From Actinomycetes bacterium (lineage in GTDB: Bacteria > Actinomycetota > Acidimicrobiia > Acidimicrobiales > RAAP-2), in the NCBI GenBank assembly GCA_021810205.1, contig JAJZJC010000021.1, positions 1-42,475 of the forward strand: DNA of 42,475 bases. Direction: 5' to 3'. The stretch's first letter is position 1, and the number at the start of each line of letters is the position of its first letter. The notes beneath the pieces were generated by a model. The model was not told the origin of the DNA. It did not search any database and saw only the letters and a program-made list of their open reading frames with translations. Below are positions 14,097 to 22,372 of this stretch, one piece after another. Position numbers and translations under genes: made by a program.

Positions 14097-15611
14097 ATGG
14101 CAGATGTCGCCACCCGCTGGGTCAAGGTGCTCGACCAGACGCGCTGCATCGGGTGCCACGCCTGCACCACGGCGTGCAAGTCCGAGAACGAAGTGCCCAT
14201 CGGCGTCACGCGCACCTACGTGAAGTCGGTCGACGTCGGGACCTTCCCTCAGGCGCGCCGGGCGTTCCAGGTCACCCGCTGCAACCAGTGCGACGACGCG
14301 CCCTGCGTCGAGGCGTGCCCGACCGGCGCCATGTACCGCCGGCCCGACGGCATCGTGGACTTCGACAAGCGCGTCTGCATCGGGTGCAAGGCCTGTATGG
14401 CCGCCTGCCCCTACGACGCCATCTTCATCAATCCCGAGGACCACTCGGCCGAGAAGTGCAACTTCTGTGCGCACCGCCTCGACCTCGGACTCGAGCCCGC
14501 CTGCGTCGTCGTCTGCCCGGCAGAGGCCATCGTGGTCGGCGACCTGCACGATCCGACGTCCAAGGTCGCGGCGCTCGTCCAGCGCTCCCCCGTCGCCGTG
14601 CGCCGCCCCGAGAAGGAGACCCGCCCCGGCGTCTTCTACCGCGGCGCGGACCTCTCGACGCTCGACCCTCTCGGTGCCGACCGGCCTGCCGGCGGCCTCT
14701 ACGCCTGGGCCGGCCAGGGGCCGAAGAGCCCGCGCCAGGTGGCCGCCGGCCACCCCCACGGGCACAACTCGTCGGCTGCCGCGATCGTCTCCTACGACGT
14801 GGCCCACGAGGCACCCTGGGGCTGGCGGGTGAGCCTCTACACCTGGACCAAGGGCATCGCGTCGGGCGCGTACCTCGCCCCCCTCGCCCTCGTGCTCGCC
14901 GGCAAGCTCGCCTGGTCGAGCGCTCTGTTCCGATGGGCAGGGCCGGCTGTCGCCCTCGCGCTCCTCGTCGTCACGGGCGCGCTGCTCGTGTGGGACCTGA
15001 AGCATCCTTGGCGCTTTTGGATGCTCTTCGTCCGCCCCCAATGGCGCAGCTGGCTCGTGCGCGGCGGCGTCGCCATCACTGCGTACGGCGCCGCGCTCAT
15101 CGCGGCACTGTGCGCGGGGGCGGCAGGCTCCGTCGGCGCACAGGAGGTGGTCGCCGGCTTCGCGCTCCCCTTGGCCGCGCTCGCGGCCGCCTACACGGCC
15201 TACCTGTTCGCCCAAGCCCGCGCCCGGGACCTGTGGCAGAGCCAGCTCCTCGCCCCCCACCTCCTCGTCCAGGCGCTCATGGTGGGCGCCAGCGCGCTCC
15301 TCTTGGTGGGCATCGGCACCGGCATCGCGCATCGGGGGCTCGGCGAGCTCCTGGCGGCCACCGCCGCGCTCCACCTCGTGATGGTGGCCGGCGAGGCGAT
15401 GCCCAAGCACCCCACGGCGCACGCCCACCTGGCAGTCGAAGAGATGATCCGAGGGCGCTTCGCGGCCTTCTTCTGGACGGGGCTCGCGCTCGGCGCCCTG
15501 GCGATCTCCGCACCGTGGACCGGCGCGGTCGGCGCGGCGGCGGCACTGCTCGGGATCGCCGCCCACAAGCACGCGTACGTACAGGCCGGCCAGGCGGTGC
15601 CGCTCGCATGA
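14097..15611 (+). CDS. Fused four-cluster ferredoxin / NrfD-type membrane subunit
   Basis: A 504-residue fusion of the electron-transfer and membrane-anchor subunits of a CISM-family respiratory enzyme. Residues 1 to about 180 are a DmsB/PsrB/SoeB-like ferredoxin with 16 Cys: C17/20/23/27, C62/65/70/74, C94/97/100/104 and C121/124/136/140, enough for four [4Fe-4S] clusters. Residues about 240-504 carry eight or so membrane helices of the NrfD/PsrC type, which exchange electrons with quinone. Usually these are two genes; here a Pro/Gly/His-rich linker joins them. The ATG at 14097 fits the family start, with ATGs at 14067 and 14022 as upstream alternatives. The stop overlaps an ATG (ATGA) leading toward the molybdopterin subunit, so these genes form one operon. 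Confidence 0.9.
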   Translation: MADVATRWVKVLDQTRCIGCHACTTACKSENEVPIGVTRTYVKSVDVGTFPQARRAFQVTRCNQCDDAPCVEACPTGAMYRRPDGIVDFDKRVCIGCKACMAACPYDAIFINPEDHSAEKCNFCAHRLDLGLEPACVVVCPAEAIVVGDLHDPTSKVAALVQRSPVAVRRPEKETRPGVFYRGADLSTLDPLGADRPAGGLYAWAGQGPKSPRQVAAGHPHGHNSSAAAIVSYDVAHEAPWGWRVSLYTWTKGIASGAYLAPLALVLAGKLAWSSALFRWAGPAVALALLVVTGALLVWDLKHPWRFWMLFVRPQWRSWLVRGGVAITAYGAALIAALCAGAAGSVGAQEVVAGFALPLAALAAAYTAYLFAQARARDLWQSQLLAPHLLVQALMVGASALLLVGIGTGIAHRGLGELLAATAALHLVMVAGEAMPKHPTAHAHLAVEEMIRGRFAAFFWTGLALGALAISAPWTGAVGAAAALLGIAAHKHAYVQAGQAVPLA

Positions 15612-15652
15612 GCCCTGACCGCATGAGCCCTGGCCGCATGAGCCCTGACCGC
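15608..15652. repeat. Three 15-bp repeats between the Fe-S/NrfD and molybdopterin genes
   Basis: ATGAGCCCTGACCGC, ATGAGCCCTGGCCGC and ATGAGCCCTGACCGC stand in tandem. Each unit brings an in-frame ATG (MSPDR), giving three alternative upstream starts for the next gene, the first overlapping the previous stop. The unit length keeps the frame. Confidence 0.85.
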
Positions 15653-15676
15653 AGGAGCACTCCAGGAGAACCGCGT

Positions 15677-18600
15677 ATGAGACTCGACCGTTTCGTTCGA
15701 TGGACCCGCACGGACGGCGGGAACCGTCAGGCCCAGCTCGACGAGCTCGAGGCGTCGCTTCGCGCGGCGCGCGCGACGGCCGAGCGCGGCGGCCCGTCGT
15801 ACCCCGGGCCGAGCGGCAGCCCGCTGTCGGCCTTCCCACCGGCCGAGCGCTGGGACGACTGGGTCGAGCTCGACTCGCGGTCGTGGCCCGAACGCAAGGA
15901 GCGTCACTACCTGCTCGTCCCGACGACGTGCTTCAACTGCGAGTCCGCATGCGGGTTGCTCGCCTACGTCGACCGCGAGACGCTCACCATCCGAAAGCTC
16001 GAGGGCAATCCCGACCATCCCGGCTCACGGGGACGGAACTGCGCGAAGGGCCCGGCCACCGTGAACCAAGTGACCGACCCCGACCGTGTGCGGCACCCGC
16101 TGCGCCGCGTGGGCCCCAGAGGCAGCGGCAAATGGGAGCGCGTGTCGTGGGACGAGGCGCTCGACGACCTCGCAGCCAGGATCCGGCGGGCCATCGAGGA
16201 GGACCGCCGCAACGAGATCATGGTGCACATCGGCCGGCCGGGAGAGGACGGCTACACCGAGCGCGTGCTCGCGAGCTGGGGCGTGGACGGCCACAACTCG
16301 CACACCAACATCTGCTCGAGCGGCGGGCGCACCGGCTACCAGTTCTGGATGGGGATCGACCGGCCGAGCCCGGACCACGCGCACGCCAAGGTCATCTACC
16401 TGATCAGCTCGCACCTCGAGACCGGCCACTACTTCAACCCGCACGCCCAGCGAATAGTCGAAGCCAAGGCGAACGGGGCGAAGGTGATCGTGCTCGACAC
16501 CCGCCTCTCGAACACCGCCACCCATGCCGACTACTGGCTCTCGCCCGTCCCGGGCAGCGAGGCCGCCATCAACTTGGCGATCTGCCGGCATCTGCTCACG
16601 ACCGGCGCCTACGACGCCGCCTTCGTGCGGCGGTGGTGGAACTGGGAGGAGTACCTCACCGCCTGCCGTCCCGACCTGCCCGTGACCTTCGACGCGTTCG
16701 AGCATGCCCTCTGCGAAACCTACGACCGCTTCACCTTCGAGTACGCCTCGGCCGAGTCGGGGATCGACGCGGCGACGCTCGCCGCGGTCGCAGACGTGGT
16801 GGCGCAAGCGGGCAGCCGGTTCTCCGCGCACAACTGGCGCTCGGCCGCAGCCGGCAACCTCGGCGGCTGGCAGGTGAGCCGTACGCTCTTCATGATCTCG
16901 GCGCTCCTCGGCGCAGTGGCGACGGAGGGCGGGACCTTCCCGAACGCGTGGAACAAGTTCGTGCCGCGCCCGATCCACGTGCCCCCGCACCCAGAGGTCT
17001 GGAACGAGCTGACCTGGCCCCTCGAGTACCCGCTCGCGCAGAACGAGCTGTCCTTCCTCCTCCCCCAGTTCTTGAAGGACGGACGCGGGCGTCTCGAGGT
17101 CTACTTCACCCGCGTCTACAACCCGGTGTGGACCAACCCCGACGGCATGTCGTGGGTCGAGGTGCTCACCGACGAGTCGCTCGTCGGCTGCCACGCCGCG
17201 CTCACCCCCACGTGGAACGAGACGGCGTACTTCGCCGATTACGTCCTGCCGGTCGGCCATGCTCCCGAGCGCCACGACACCCACTCCTACGAGCAGTACG
17301 ACGGGCAGTGGATCGGCTTCCGCCAGCCGGTGCTGCGCGAGGCGCGGCGCCGGCTCGGCGAGAACCTCGACGACACCCGCCAGGCCAACCCCGGGGAGGT
17401 ATGGGAGGAGAACGAGCTGTGGATCGAGCTGTCATGGCGCATCGACCCCGACGGCTCCCTCGGCATCCGCCGGTTCCACGAGTCGAAGGCGCAGCCGGGG
17501 ACCAAGCTCACCGTCGAGGAGTACTACGGCTGGATGTTCGAGCACTCGGTGCCCGGACTGCCCGAGGCCGCGGCGGCCGAAGGGCGCACCCCCCTCGACT
17601 ACATGCGCCGCCACGGCGCCTTCGAGATCGCCCACCACGTCGGCGCGCGCCACGAAGAGCCCGTGCCCGACGACGAGCTGGTGGCGCCCGCGGTCATGGG
17701 CTTCGGGCGCGTCTACACCCAGGCACCGCCCGCACCCGCCGCGAACATCGTCCCCACGGGCGCACCTGCGCCGGACCCCGAGGGGCGACGGCCGGTGGGC
17801 GTGGTGGTCGACGGCGAAGAGGTCGTGCGCCGCGGCTTCCCCACGCCCTCGGGGCGCCTCGAGTTCTACTCGTCCACGCTCGCCGCCTGGGGCTGGCCGG
17901 AGCACGCCCTCCCCGGCTACATCCGCAGCCACGTGCACCCCGAGTCGCTCGCGCCAGACGAGATGGTCCTCATCTCGACCTTCCGGCTTCCCACCCAGAT
18001 CCACACCCGCTCCGCGAACTCCAAGTGGCTCGACGAGCTCGCGCACACGAACCCGGTGTGGATCCACCCCGCTGACGCCGCCCGCGTCGGGGCGGCGGAC
18101 CCGGGCACGCGTGGCGACCGCCGCCCGCTCGCCACGGGCGACCTCGTGCGTGTCGAGACGGCGATCGGCCACTTCGTGGCCAAGGCCTGGGTCACCGAGG
18201 GGATCCGCCCGGGCGTGGTGGCCTGCAGCCACCACATGGGGCGCTGGCGCCCCGAGGGCCAGACCGGTGGGCAGAACCTGGCCATGTCCACCGTCGCGCT
18301 CGACCACGACGGAGGGAACTGGTCCATGCGGGTGGGGAAGGGGCCGCAGCCCTACACCTCCTCGGATCCCGACACCGCCCGGCTGTGGTGGACCGAGATC
18401 GGCGTCCACCAGAACCTCACCTTCCCGGTGCACCCCGACCCGATCTCGGGGATGCACTGCTGGCACCAGGCGGTCCGGGTGCGCCGGGCGGCACCGGGGG
18501 ACGCAGCCGGCGACGTGGCGGTCGACACCGCCAAGTCGCGCGCCGTCTACGCCGAGTGGCTGGCGATGACCCGGGGCGCGACCGATGTCTCGCCCGACGG

Positions 18601-18721
18601 CACGCGGCGCCCGCGCTGGCTCATGCGCCCGCTCAAGCCCTCCGCCGCCGCCTCGGCTCTGCCCGCCACGGCGCTGGCGGCCAACGCGGCCTTGACCGGC
18701 ACGGCCGACGACGAGCAGTGA
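15677..18721 (+). CDS. Molybdopterin oxidoreductase catalytic subunit (CISM / DMSO reductase family)
   Basis: A 1014-residue Mo/W-bisPGD enzyme. C85, C88, C92 and C122 bind an N-terminal [4Fe-4S] cluster. The metal ligand is predicted to be C213 in NICSSGGRTGY, as in the polysulfide/thiosulfate/tetrathionate reductase and Nap-type branches rather than Ser-ligated DmsA. The C-terminal cofactor-binding domain begins near DEMVLISTFRLPTQIH. There is no twin-arginine signal, so the subunit should face the cytoplasm, as in the sulfite dehydrogenase SoeABC. I chose ATG 15677 because AGGAG lies 8 bases upstream; starts at 15608, 15623 or 15638 are possible. With NrfD and TorD-type partners it exchanges electrons with quinone. 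The substrate is not determined; a sulfur compound is inferred from the neighbourhood. Confidence 0.88.
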   Translation: MRLDRFVRWTRTDGGNRQAQLDELEASLRAARATAERGGPSYPGPSGSPLSAFPPAERWDDWVELDSRSWPERKERHYLLVPTTCFNCESACGLLAYVDRETLTIRKLEGNPDHPGSRGRNCAKGPATVNQVTDPDRVRHPLRRVGPRGSGKWERVSWDEALDDLAARIRRAIEEDRRNEIMVHIGRPGEDGYTERVLASWGVDGHNSHTNICSSGGRTGYQFWMGIDRPSPDHAHAKVIYLISSHLETGHYFNPHAQRIVEAKANGAKVIVLDTRLSNTATHADYWLSPVPGSEAAINLAICRHLLTTGAYDAAFVRRWWNWEEYLTACRPDLPVTFDAFEHALCETYDRFTFEYASAESGIDAATLAAVADVVAQAGSRFSAHNWRSAAAGNLGGWQVSRTLFMISALLGAVATEGGTFPNAWNKFVPRPIHVPPHPEVWNELTWPLEYPLAQNELSFLLPQFLKDGRGRLEVYFTRVYNPVWTNPDGMSWVEVLTDESLVGCHAALTPTWNETAYFADYVLPVGHAPERHDTHSYEQYDGQWIGFRQPVLREARRRLGENLDDTRQANPGEVWEENELWIELSWRIDPDGSLGIRRFHESKAQPGTKLTVEEYYGWMFEHSVPGLPEAAAAEGRTPLDYMRRHGAFEIAHHVGARHEEPVPDDELVAPAVMGFGRVYTQAPPAPAANIVPTGAPAPDPEGRRPVGVVVDGEEVVRRGFPTPSGRLEFYSSTLAAWGWPEHALPGYIRSHVHPESLAPDEMVLISTFRLPTQIHTRSANSKWLDELAHTNPVWIHPADAARVGAADPGTRGDRRPLATGDLVRVETAIGHFVAKAWVTEGIRPGVVACSHHMGRWRPEGQTGGQNLAMSTVALDHDGGNWSMRVGKGPQPYTSSDPDTARLWWTEIGVHQNLTFPVHPDPISGMHCWHQAVRVRRAAPGDAAGDVAVDTAKSRAVYAEWLAMTRGATDVSPDGTRRPRWLMRPLKPSAAASALPATALAANAALTGTADDEQ

Positions 18722-19602
18722 GCGCGCCGCGCAGCCGCCACGAGCTCTGCCGGGCGCTCGCCGCGCTGGCCGGGCCCTCCCCGGACCCCGAGGTCTGCCG
18801 GCTCCTCGAGCTCCCTGCCCCACCCGGGCCGGCCGCGCACACCGACGTCTTCGTGCTCGAGACCCACCCCTACGCCTCGGTCCATCTCGGGGCCGAAGGA
18901 ATGATCGGCGGTGAGGCAGGGGACCGGGTGGCCGGCTTCTGGCGCGCGCTCGGCGCGGTGCCGCCCCCCGACGCCGACCATCTCGCCACGCTGCTCGAGC
19001 TCTACGCCGCCCTGGGTCAAGCGGAGACAGCCGGCGTGCGCGAGCCCGCGACCGGGCGCCGCCGCGCGGCCCTCATGTCCGCACGGGCGGCCCTCGTCTG
19101 GGAGCACCTCGCCTCGTGGGTGCCGGTCCACCTCGCAAGCGTCGAGCGGGTCGGCGAGCCGTTCCACCAGGCTTGGGCGACGATCACCGCGGAGGTGCTC
19201 GCCGGCGAGGTGGAGGCGTGCGCGCCGCCGCGCGCCGAGCTCCCGACCGCGCTCGCGCTCGCTCCTCCGCCGCTCGACGTCGCGTCGCGCCGGGGATGCG
19301 TCGACGCGCTGCTCGCGCCGGTGCGCGCCGGCATGGTGGTCACCCGCGCCGACCTCGTCCAGGCTGGTGCGGACCTCGGCTTGGGCGTGCGGCGCGGCGA
19401 GCGACGCTTCACGCTCGAGGCGCTCTTGGACCAAGACGCCTCGGGAGTCCTCGGCTGGCTGTCGCGACTGGCGGCGGACTGGGTCGAGCTGCACGAGCGT
19501 TGGCACGCCGGCCCGCTCGGCGGTGTGGGGCAGTGGTGGGCCGCACGGGCGCGCGCCACGGCCACGATCCTCGAGGAGGCCGCGTCTGCGAAAGCGGCCT
19601 GA
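18718..19602 (+). CDS. TorD/DmsD-family molybdoenzyme chaperone
   Basis: A 294-residue, mostly helical cytoplasmic protein of the TorD / nitrate reductase delta-subunit superfamily, which shields the apo-catalytic subunit during cofactor insertion. Supporting features are the patterns FWRALGAVPPPDADHLATLLELYAAL and LVWEHLASWVPVHLASV, which match the conserved chaperone helices, and the position immediately after the molybdopterin subunit. The GTG start overlaps that gene's stop as GTGA. It is about 70 residues longer than classical TorD. The extra C-terminal part (about 205-294) contains VVTRADLVQAGADLGLGVRRGERRF-type sequence and may be a client-specific addition. Because the catalytic subunit has no Tat peptide, this chaperone would act in folding rather than export proofreading. 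Confidence 0.82.
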   Translation: MSAPRSRHELCRALAALAGPSPDPEVCRLLELPAPPGPAAHTDVFVLETHPYASVHLGAEGMIGGEAGDRVAGFWRALGAVPPPDADHLATLLELYAALGQAETAGVREPATGRRRAALMSARAALVWEHLASWVPVHLASVERVGEPFHQAWATITAEVLAGEVEACAPPRAELPTALALAPPPLDVASRRGCVDALLAPVRAGMVVTRADLVQAGADLGLGVRRGERRFTLEALLDQDASGVLGWLSRLAADWVELHERWHAGPLGGVGQWWAARARATATILEEAASAKAA

Positions 19603-19686
19603 TGCCGCCTGGCGCTCACACTGCGAGCAGTCTGGTCGGCAGCGTCGTGCCATCGGAGAGCGTCGCCCCTGGACGCATCTGAAGGC

Positions 19687-20460
19687 TCAGGGAGCCGGTG
19701 CCGGGGGGCGACGGCCGCCGTAGATGACGTAGTCGAGCTGCTTCCAGTAGACGTCGATGCCCTCGAAGCCCGCCTCACGCAGGAAGGCGAGCTGGGGCTC
19801 GAGCGGGATCATGTAGCGGACGTGGTTCTCGTGGCGCAGCTGCTCCTCGGCGCTGCGGTGTGCGCGCGCGGCGGCTGCGGCCGGGTCCTGGCGGTCCCCC
19901 GCCCGCAGCCACGCCGCTTCGACGACCGGGTCGTCGGTGGACACCGGGTCGTAGTTCAGGTACCAACCACCCGGCGCGAGGTGCTCCCAGATCTGCGCGA
20001 AGAGCGCCCGCTTGCGCTCGTCGGGGAGATGGTGCACGCAGAGGGAGCTGATGACGGCGTCGACGCCGGTGGGCACCGCAGCGGGCCAGTCGCCTGCCGC
20101 AAGATCGAGCTCGACATAGCGGAACCGTGCCCCGTAGGTCGCCAGGGCACGCCTTCCCTCCGCCGTCATCTGCGCGGAGTACTCGGCCAGGACCGCCGTC
20201 GCCTTCGGAAAGTGGTCGAGCACCACCTTGGCGGCAGCGCCGGTGCCCGCGCCAAGGTCGATGAAGGTGAAAGCGTCGTCGTCGTCGAACGCCAGCAGCT
20301 CGGCCATGAGGCGGCGCTGGCCCGCCCGGCGCCGCTCCCGCTCCCCCTCGGCCGCCACCCAGCTCGCGACCATGTGGTCGGACTTCCACACTGTCTCGTT
20401 GGTGTCGGTGCCGTCGATGTCGCCGGTGTCGATGTCGCCGGTGTCGGTGTCGTCGGGCAT
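19687..20460 (-). CDS. Class I SAM-dependent methyltransferase
   Basis: A 257-residue methyltransferase. SAM-binding motif I is FIDLGAGTG (66-74); YSAQM and YVELDLAAGDWP follow as post-I and motif II, then VDAVISSLCVHHLPDERKRALF (motif III region) and HLAPGGWYLNYDP. The fold resembles the trans-aconitate or Methyltransf_25 type enzymes; the acceptor is unknown. The N-terminus is odd: DTGDIDTGDIDGTDTNET is an acidic repeat encoded by 15-bp tandem units (20405-20450), and the conserved part begins only at about residue 24 (VWKSDHMV). It is convergent with the molybdoenzyme operon and 31 bases downstream of prfC on the same strand, so read-through from prfC is plausible. Confidence 0.86.
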   Translation of the reverse strand: MPDDTDTGDIDTGDIDGTDTNETVWKSDHMVASWVAAEGERERRRAGQRRLMAELLAFDDDDAFTFIDLGAGTGAAAKVVLDHFPKATAVLAEYSAQMTAEGRRALATYGARFRYVELDLAAGDWPAAVPTGVDAVISSLCVHHLPDERKRALFAQIWEHLAPGGWYLNYDPVSTDDPVVEAAWLRAGDRQDPAAAAARAHRSAEEQLRHENHVRYMIPLEPQLAFLREAGFEGIDVYWKQLDYVIYGGRRPPAPAP

Positions 20461-20491
20461 GGGGGCAACCTAGCCGCAGGGCCGCGGACGC

Positions 20492-22093
20492 TCAGGGCAC
20501 CTCTCCGGCACCGAGGACCGGTTCCAGGCACCAATCAGGGTGGTCCTGGACCAGTCGCTGGAGCTGGTAGGGGCTCTCGAAGAGCGCGAGCAGCGTGCCG
20601 TCGGCGCGCACGAGGACGCGGGTGCCCCGCACCTGGCGAAGCTCTTGCATGGTCACCCGGTCGGTACGACGCGCAACGCTCACGGCGGTCGGCGCGAGCT
20701 GCACCTCGGCACCGAACTCGTGCATCAGGCGATGGCTGAACACCTCGAACTGCATGGCGCCCACCGCGGCCAGCACCGGCACCCGGTCGCCGTCGGGATC
20801 GCGCAGGACCTGGACGACGCCCTCCCGTTCGAGCTGGGCGAGCCCGCGCTGGAACTGCTTGTGGCGGCCGGTGTCGCGGGGCCGCGCCACCGAGAACAGC
20901 TCTGGCGCGAACGTCGCGATGGGCGGGAAGGTCACCGGCTCCGCGTCGTAGAGCGTGTCGCCGATCTGCAGGTCGCTCGCGTTCACGAGTCCGATGACGT
21001 CGCCGGGGTACGCCACGTCGATGGTGTCTCGGTCGGCGCCGAAGACGGACGCCGCGTACTTGGTGGAGAACGGACGACCGCTCGGCCCGTGCACGAGGGT
21101 CATGCCCCGTGTGAAGCGCCCGGAGCACACGCGGACGAAGGCGACGTGGTCGCGATGCGCGGGGTCCATGTTCGCCTGGATCTTGAAGACGAAACCGGCG
21201 AACGGTGCGTCGAGCGCCCTGAGCGCTCCCGACGCGTCCACGCGTGCGGTCGCCGGTGGTGCGAGGTCCACGACCGCGTCCAGCAGGTGGCGCACACCGA
21301 AGTTGGTGAGCGCGGAGCCCACGAACAGCGGGCTCGACTCGCCCGCGAGGAAAGAGCCGGCGTCCACGGTGGCACCCACCTCGTCGAGCAGGGCAGTTGC
21401 CTCGAGGGCCTGACGCCAGGCGTCGCCCTCCTCCGCCGCAGCCCGCACGGGGTCCAGGCGCTGTTCGGATGCCGCGGTGGCGCCATGGGCCGACCGCTCG
21501 TAGCGCACGAAGCTGCCGTCGCGGCGGTCCAGGACCCCACGCAGGTCGCCAGGCTCCCCCACTGGCCAGGTCACGGGCGTCGGGCGTAACCCGATCTCTG
21601 CTTCGATCTCGTCGAGGAGCTCGAGGGGGTCACGGCCCGGGCGGTCGCACTTGTTCAAGAAGGTGAGGACGGGAAGCGACCTCGCCCGGCACACCTCGAA
21701 GAGCTTCAAGGTCTGGGTCTCCACGCCCTTGGCCACGTCGAGGACCATGATCGCCGCGTCGGCCGCGGCGAGCACCCGGTAGGTGTCCTCGGAGAAGTCG
21801 CGGTGCCCCGGGGTATCGAGCAGGTTCACCACGTGGTCGCGGTAGGTGAACTGGAGCACGGTCGAGGTGATCGAGATCCCCCGCTGCTGCTCCATCGCCA
21901 TCCAGTCGGACCTGGCGCGCCGCTGGCCCGCGCGAGCCTTCACCGCGCCTGCCTCCGCGACCGCGCCGGCATAGAGCAGGAATTTCTCGGTGAGGGTGGT
22001 CTTGCCGGCGTCGGGATGGCTGATGATGGCGAAGGTGCGGCGCCGGGCCGCCTCCGCCCGCGCTGCCACCGCTGCCGAGAGCGCGGGGCTCAT
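20492..22093 (-). CDS. prfC: Peptide chain release factor 3
   Basis: A 533-residue translational GTPase that recycles RF1/RF2 from terminated ribosomes. The P-loop SHPDAGKTT (25-33), the switch region RGISITST (71-78), G3 DTPGHRDF (93-100) and G4 NKCD (147-150) are intact; GxSITS-type spacing and the motif SDWMAMEQQRGISI are diagnostic for RF3 rather than EF-G. Domain II and the C-terminal RF3 domain (QFEVFSHRLMHEFGAEVQL) follow, and the length equals that of the Escherichia coli protein. It is not obviously linked to its neighbours. Between it and the upstream hydroxylase gene lie 279 bases that should contain its promoter. Confidence 0.96.
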   Translation of the reverse strand: MSPALSAAVAARAEAARRRTFAIISHPDAGKTTLTEKFLLYAGAVAEAGAVKARAGQRRARSDWMAMEQQRGISITSTVLQFTYRDHVVNLLDTPGHRDFSEDTYRVLAAADAAIMVLDVAKGVETQTLKLFEVCRARSLPVLTFLNKCDRPGRDPLELLDEIEAEIGLRPTPVTWPVGEPGDLRGVLDRRDGSFVRYERSAHGATAASEQRLDPVRAAAEEGDAWRQALEATALLDEVGATVDAGSFLAGESSPLFVGSALTNFGVRHLLDAVVDLAPPATARVDASGALRALDAPFAGFVFKIQANMDPAHRDHVAFVRVCSGRFTRGMTLVHGPSGRPFSTKYAASVFGADRDTIDVAYPGDVIGLVNASDLQIGDTLYDAEPVTFPPIATFAPELFSVARPRDTGRHKQFQRGLAQLEREGVVQVLRDPDGDRVPVLAAVGAMQFEVFSHRLMHEFGAEVQLAPTAVSVARRTDRVTMQELRQVRGTRVLVRADGTLLALFESPYQLQRLVQDHPDWCLEPVLGAGEVP

Positions 22094-22372
22094 CGCGCCA
22101 GCGCCCCGTCAGCTTCGCCGATCTCTTCCATGCCCTCGATCACGACCTCTCTTCGCTGCTCATGCCTTCATGCCGTCGCGGTGCCCGTCGTCGCGGTGCC
22201 GCGCCGACGAGTCGCCGCTGGCATGCACAGGTGGAGGCGGCGGACGAGCCCTGCGGTTGGCCGCTGTGCGCCCATGCCGCGTGGCGGCGCACATTCGCAT
22301 CCGGCGAACACCATAGTGGGAGTCGGCTCGCAGCGCGCGGGCCGCGCACGCGCCTGACCCGCCAGGTCGGCC
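22094..22372. other. Intergenic region upstream of prfC
   Basis: No gene seen. It must hold the prfC promoter, but no hexamers stand out. A short duplication CGTCGCGGTGCC occurs at 22174 and 22189. The frames crossing it give only Arg/Pro-rich shadow translations. Confidence 0.4.

Noticed and set aside
14153..15607. 5' extension of the molybdopterin frame over the Fe-S/NrfD gene
   Set aside because: Out-of-frame shadow of the Fe-S/NrfD gene; a good ribosome site and start exist at 15664-15679.
15608..15652. Starts at 15608, 15623 or 15638 for the molybdopterin subunit
   Set aside because: Possible because of the ATGA overlap, but none has a ribosome site as good as that of 15677; kept only as an alternative.
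13065..15839. A 924-codon minus-strand frame running from the LysR gene through the Fe-S/NrfD gene
   Set aside because: Only the LysR part resembles a protein; the rest is antisense to a gene with four complete Fe-S cluster motifs.
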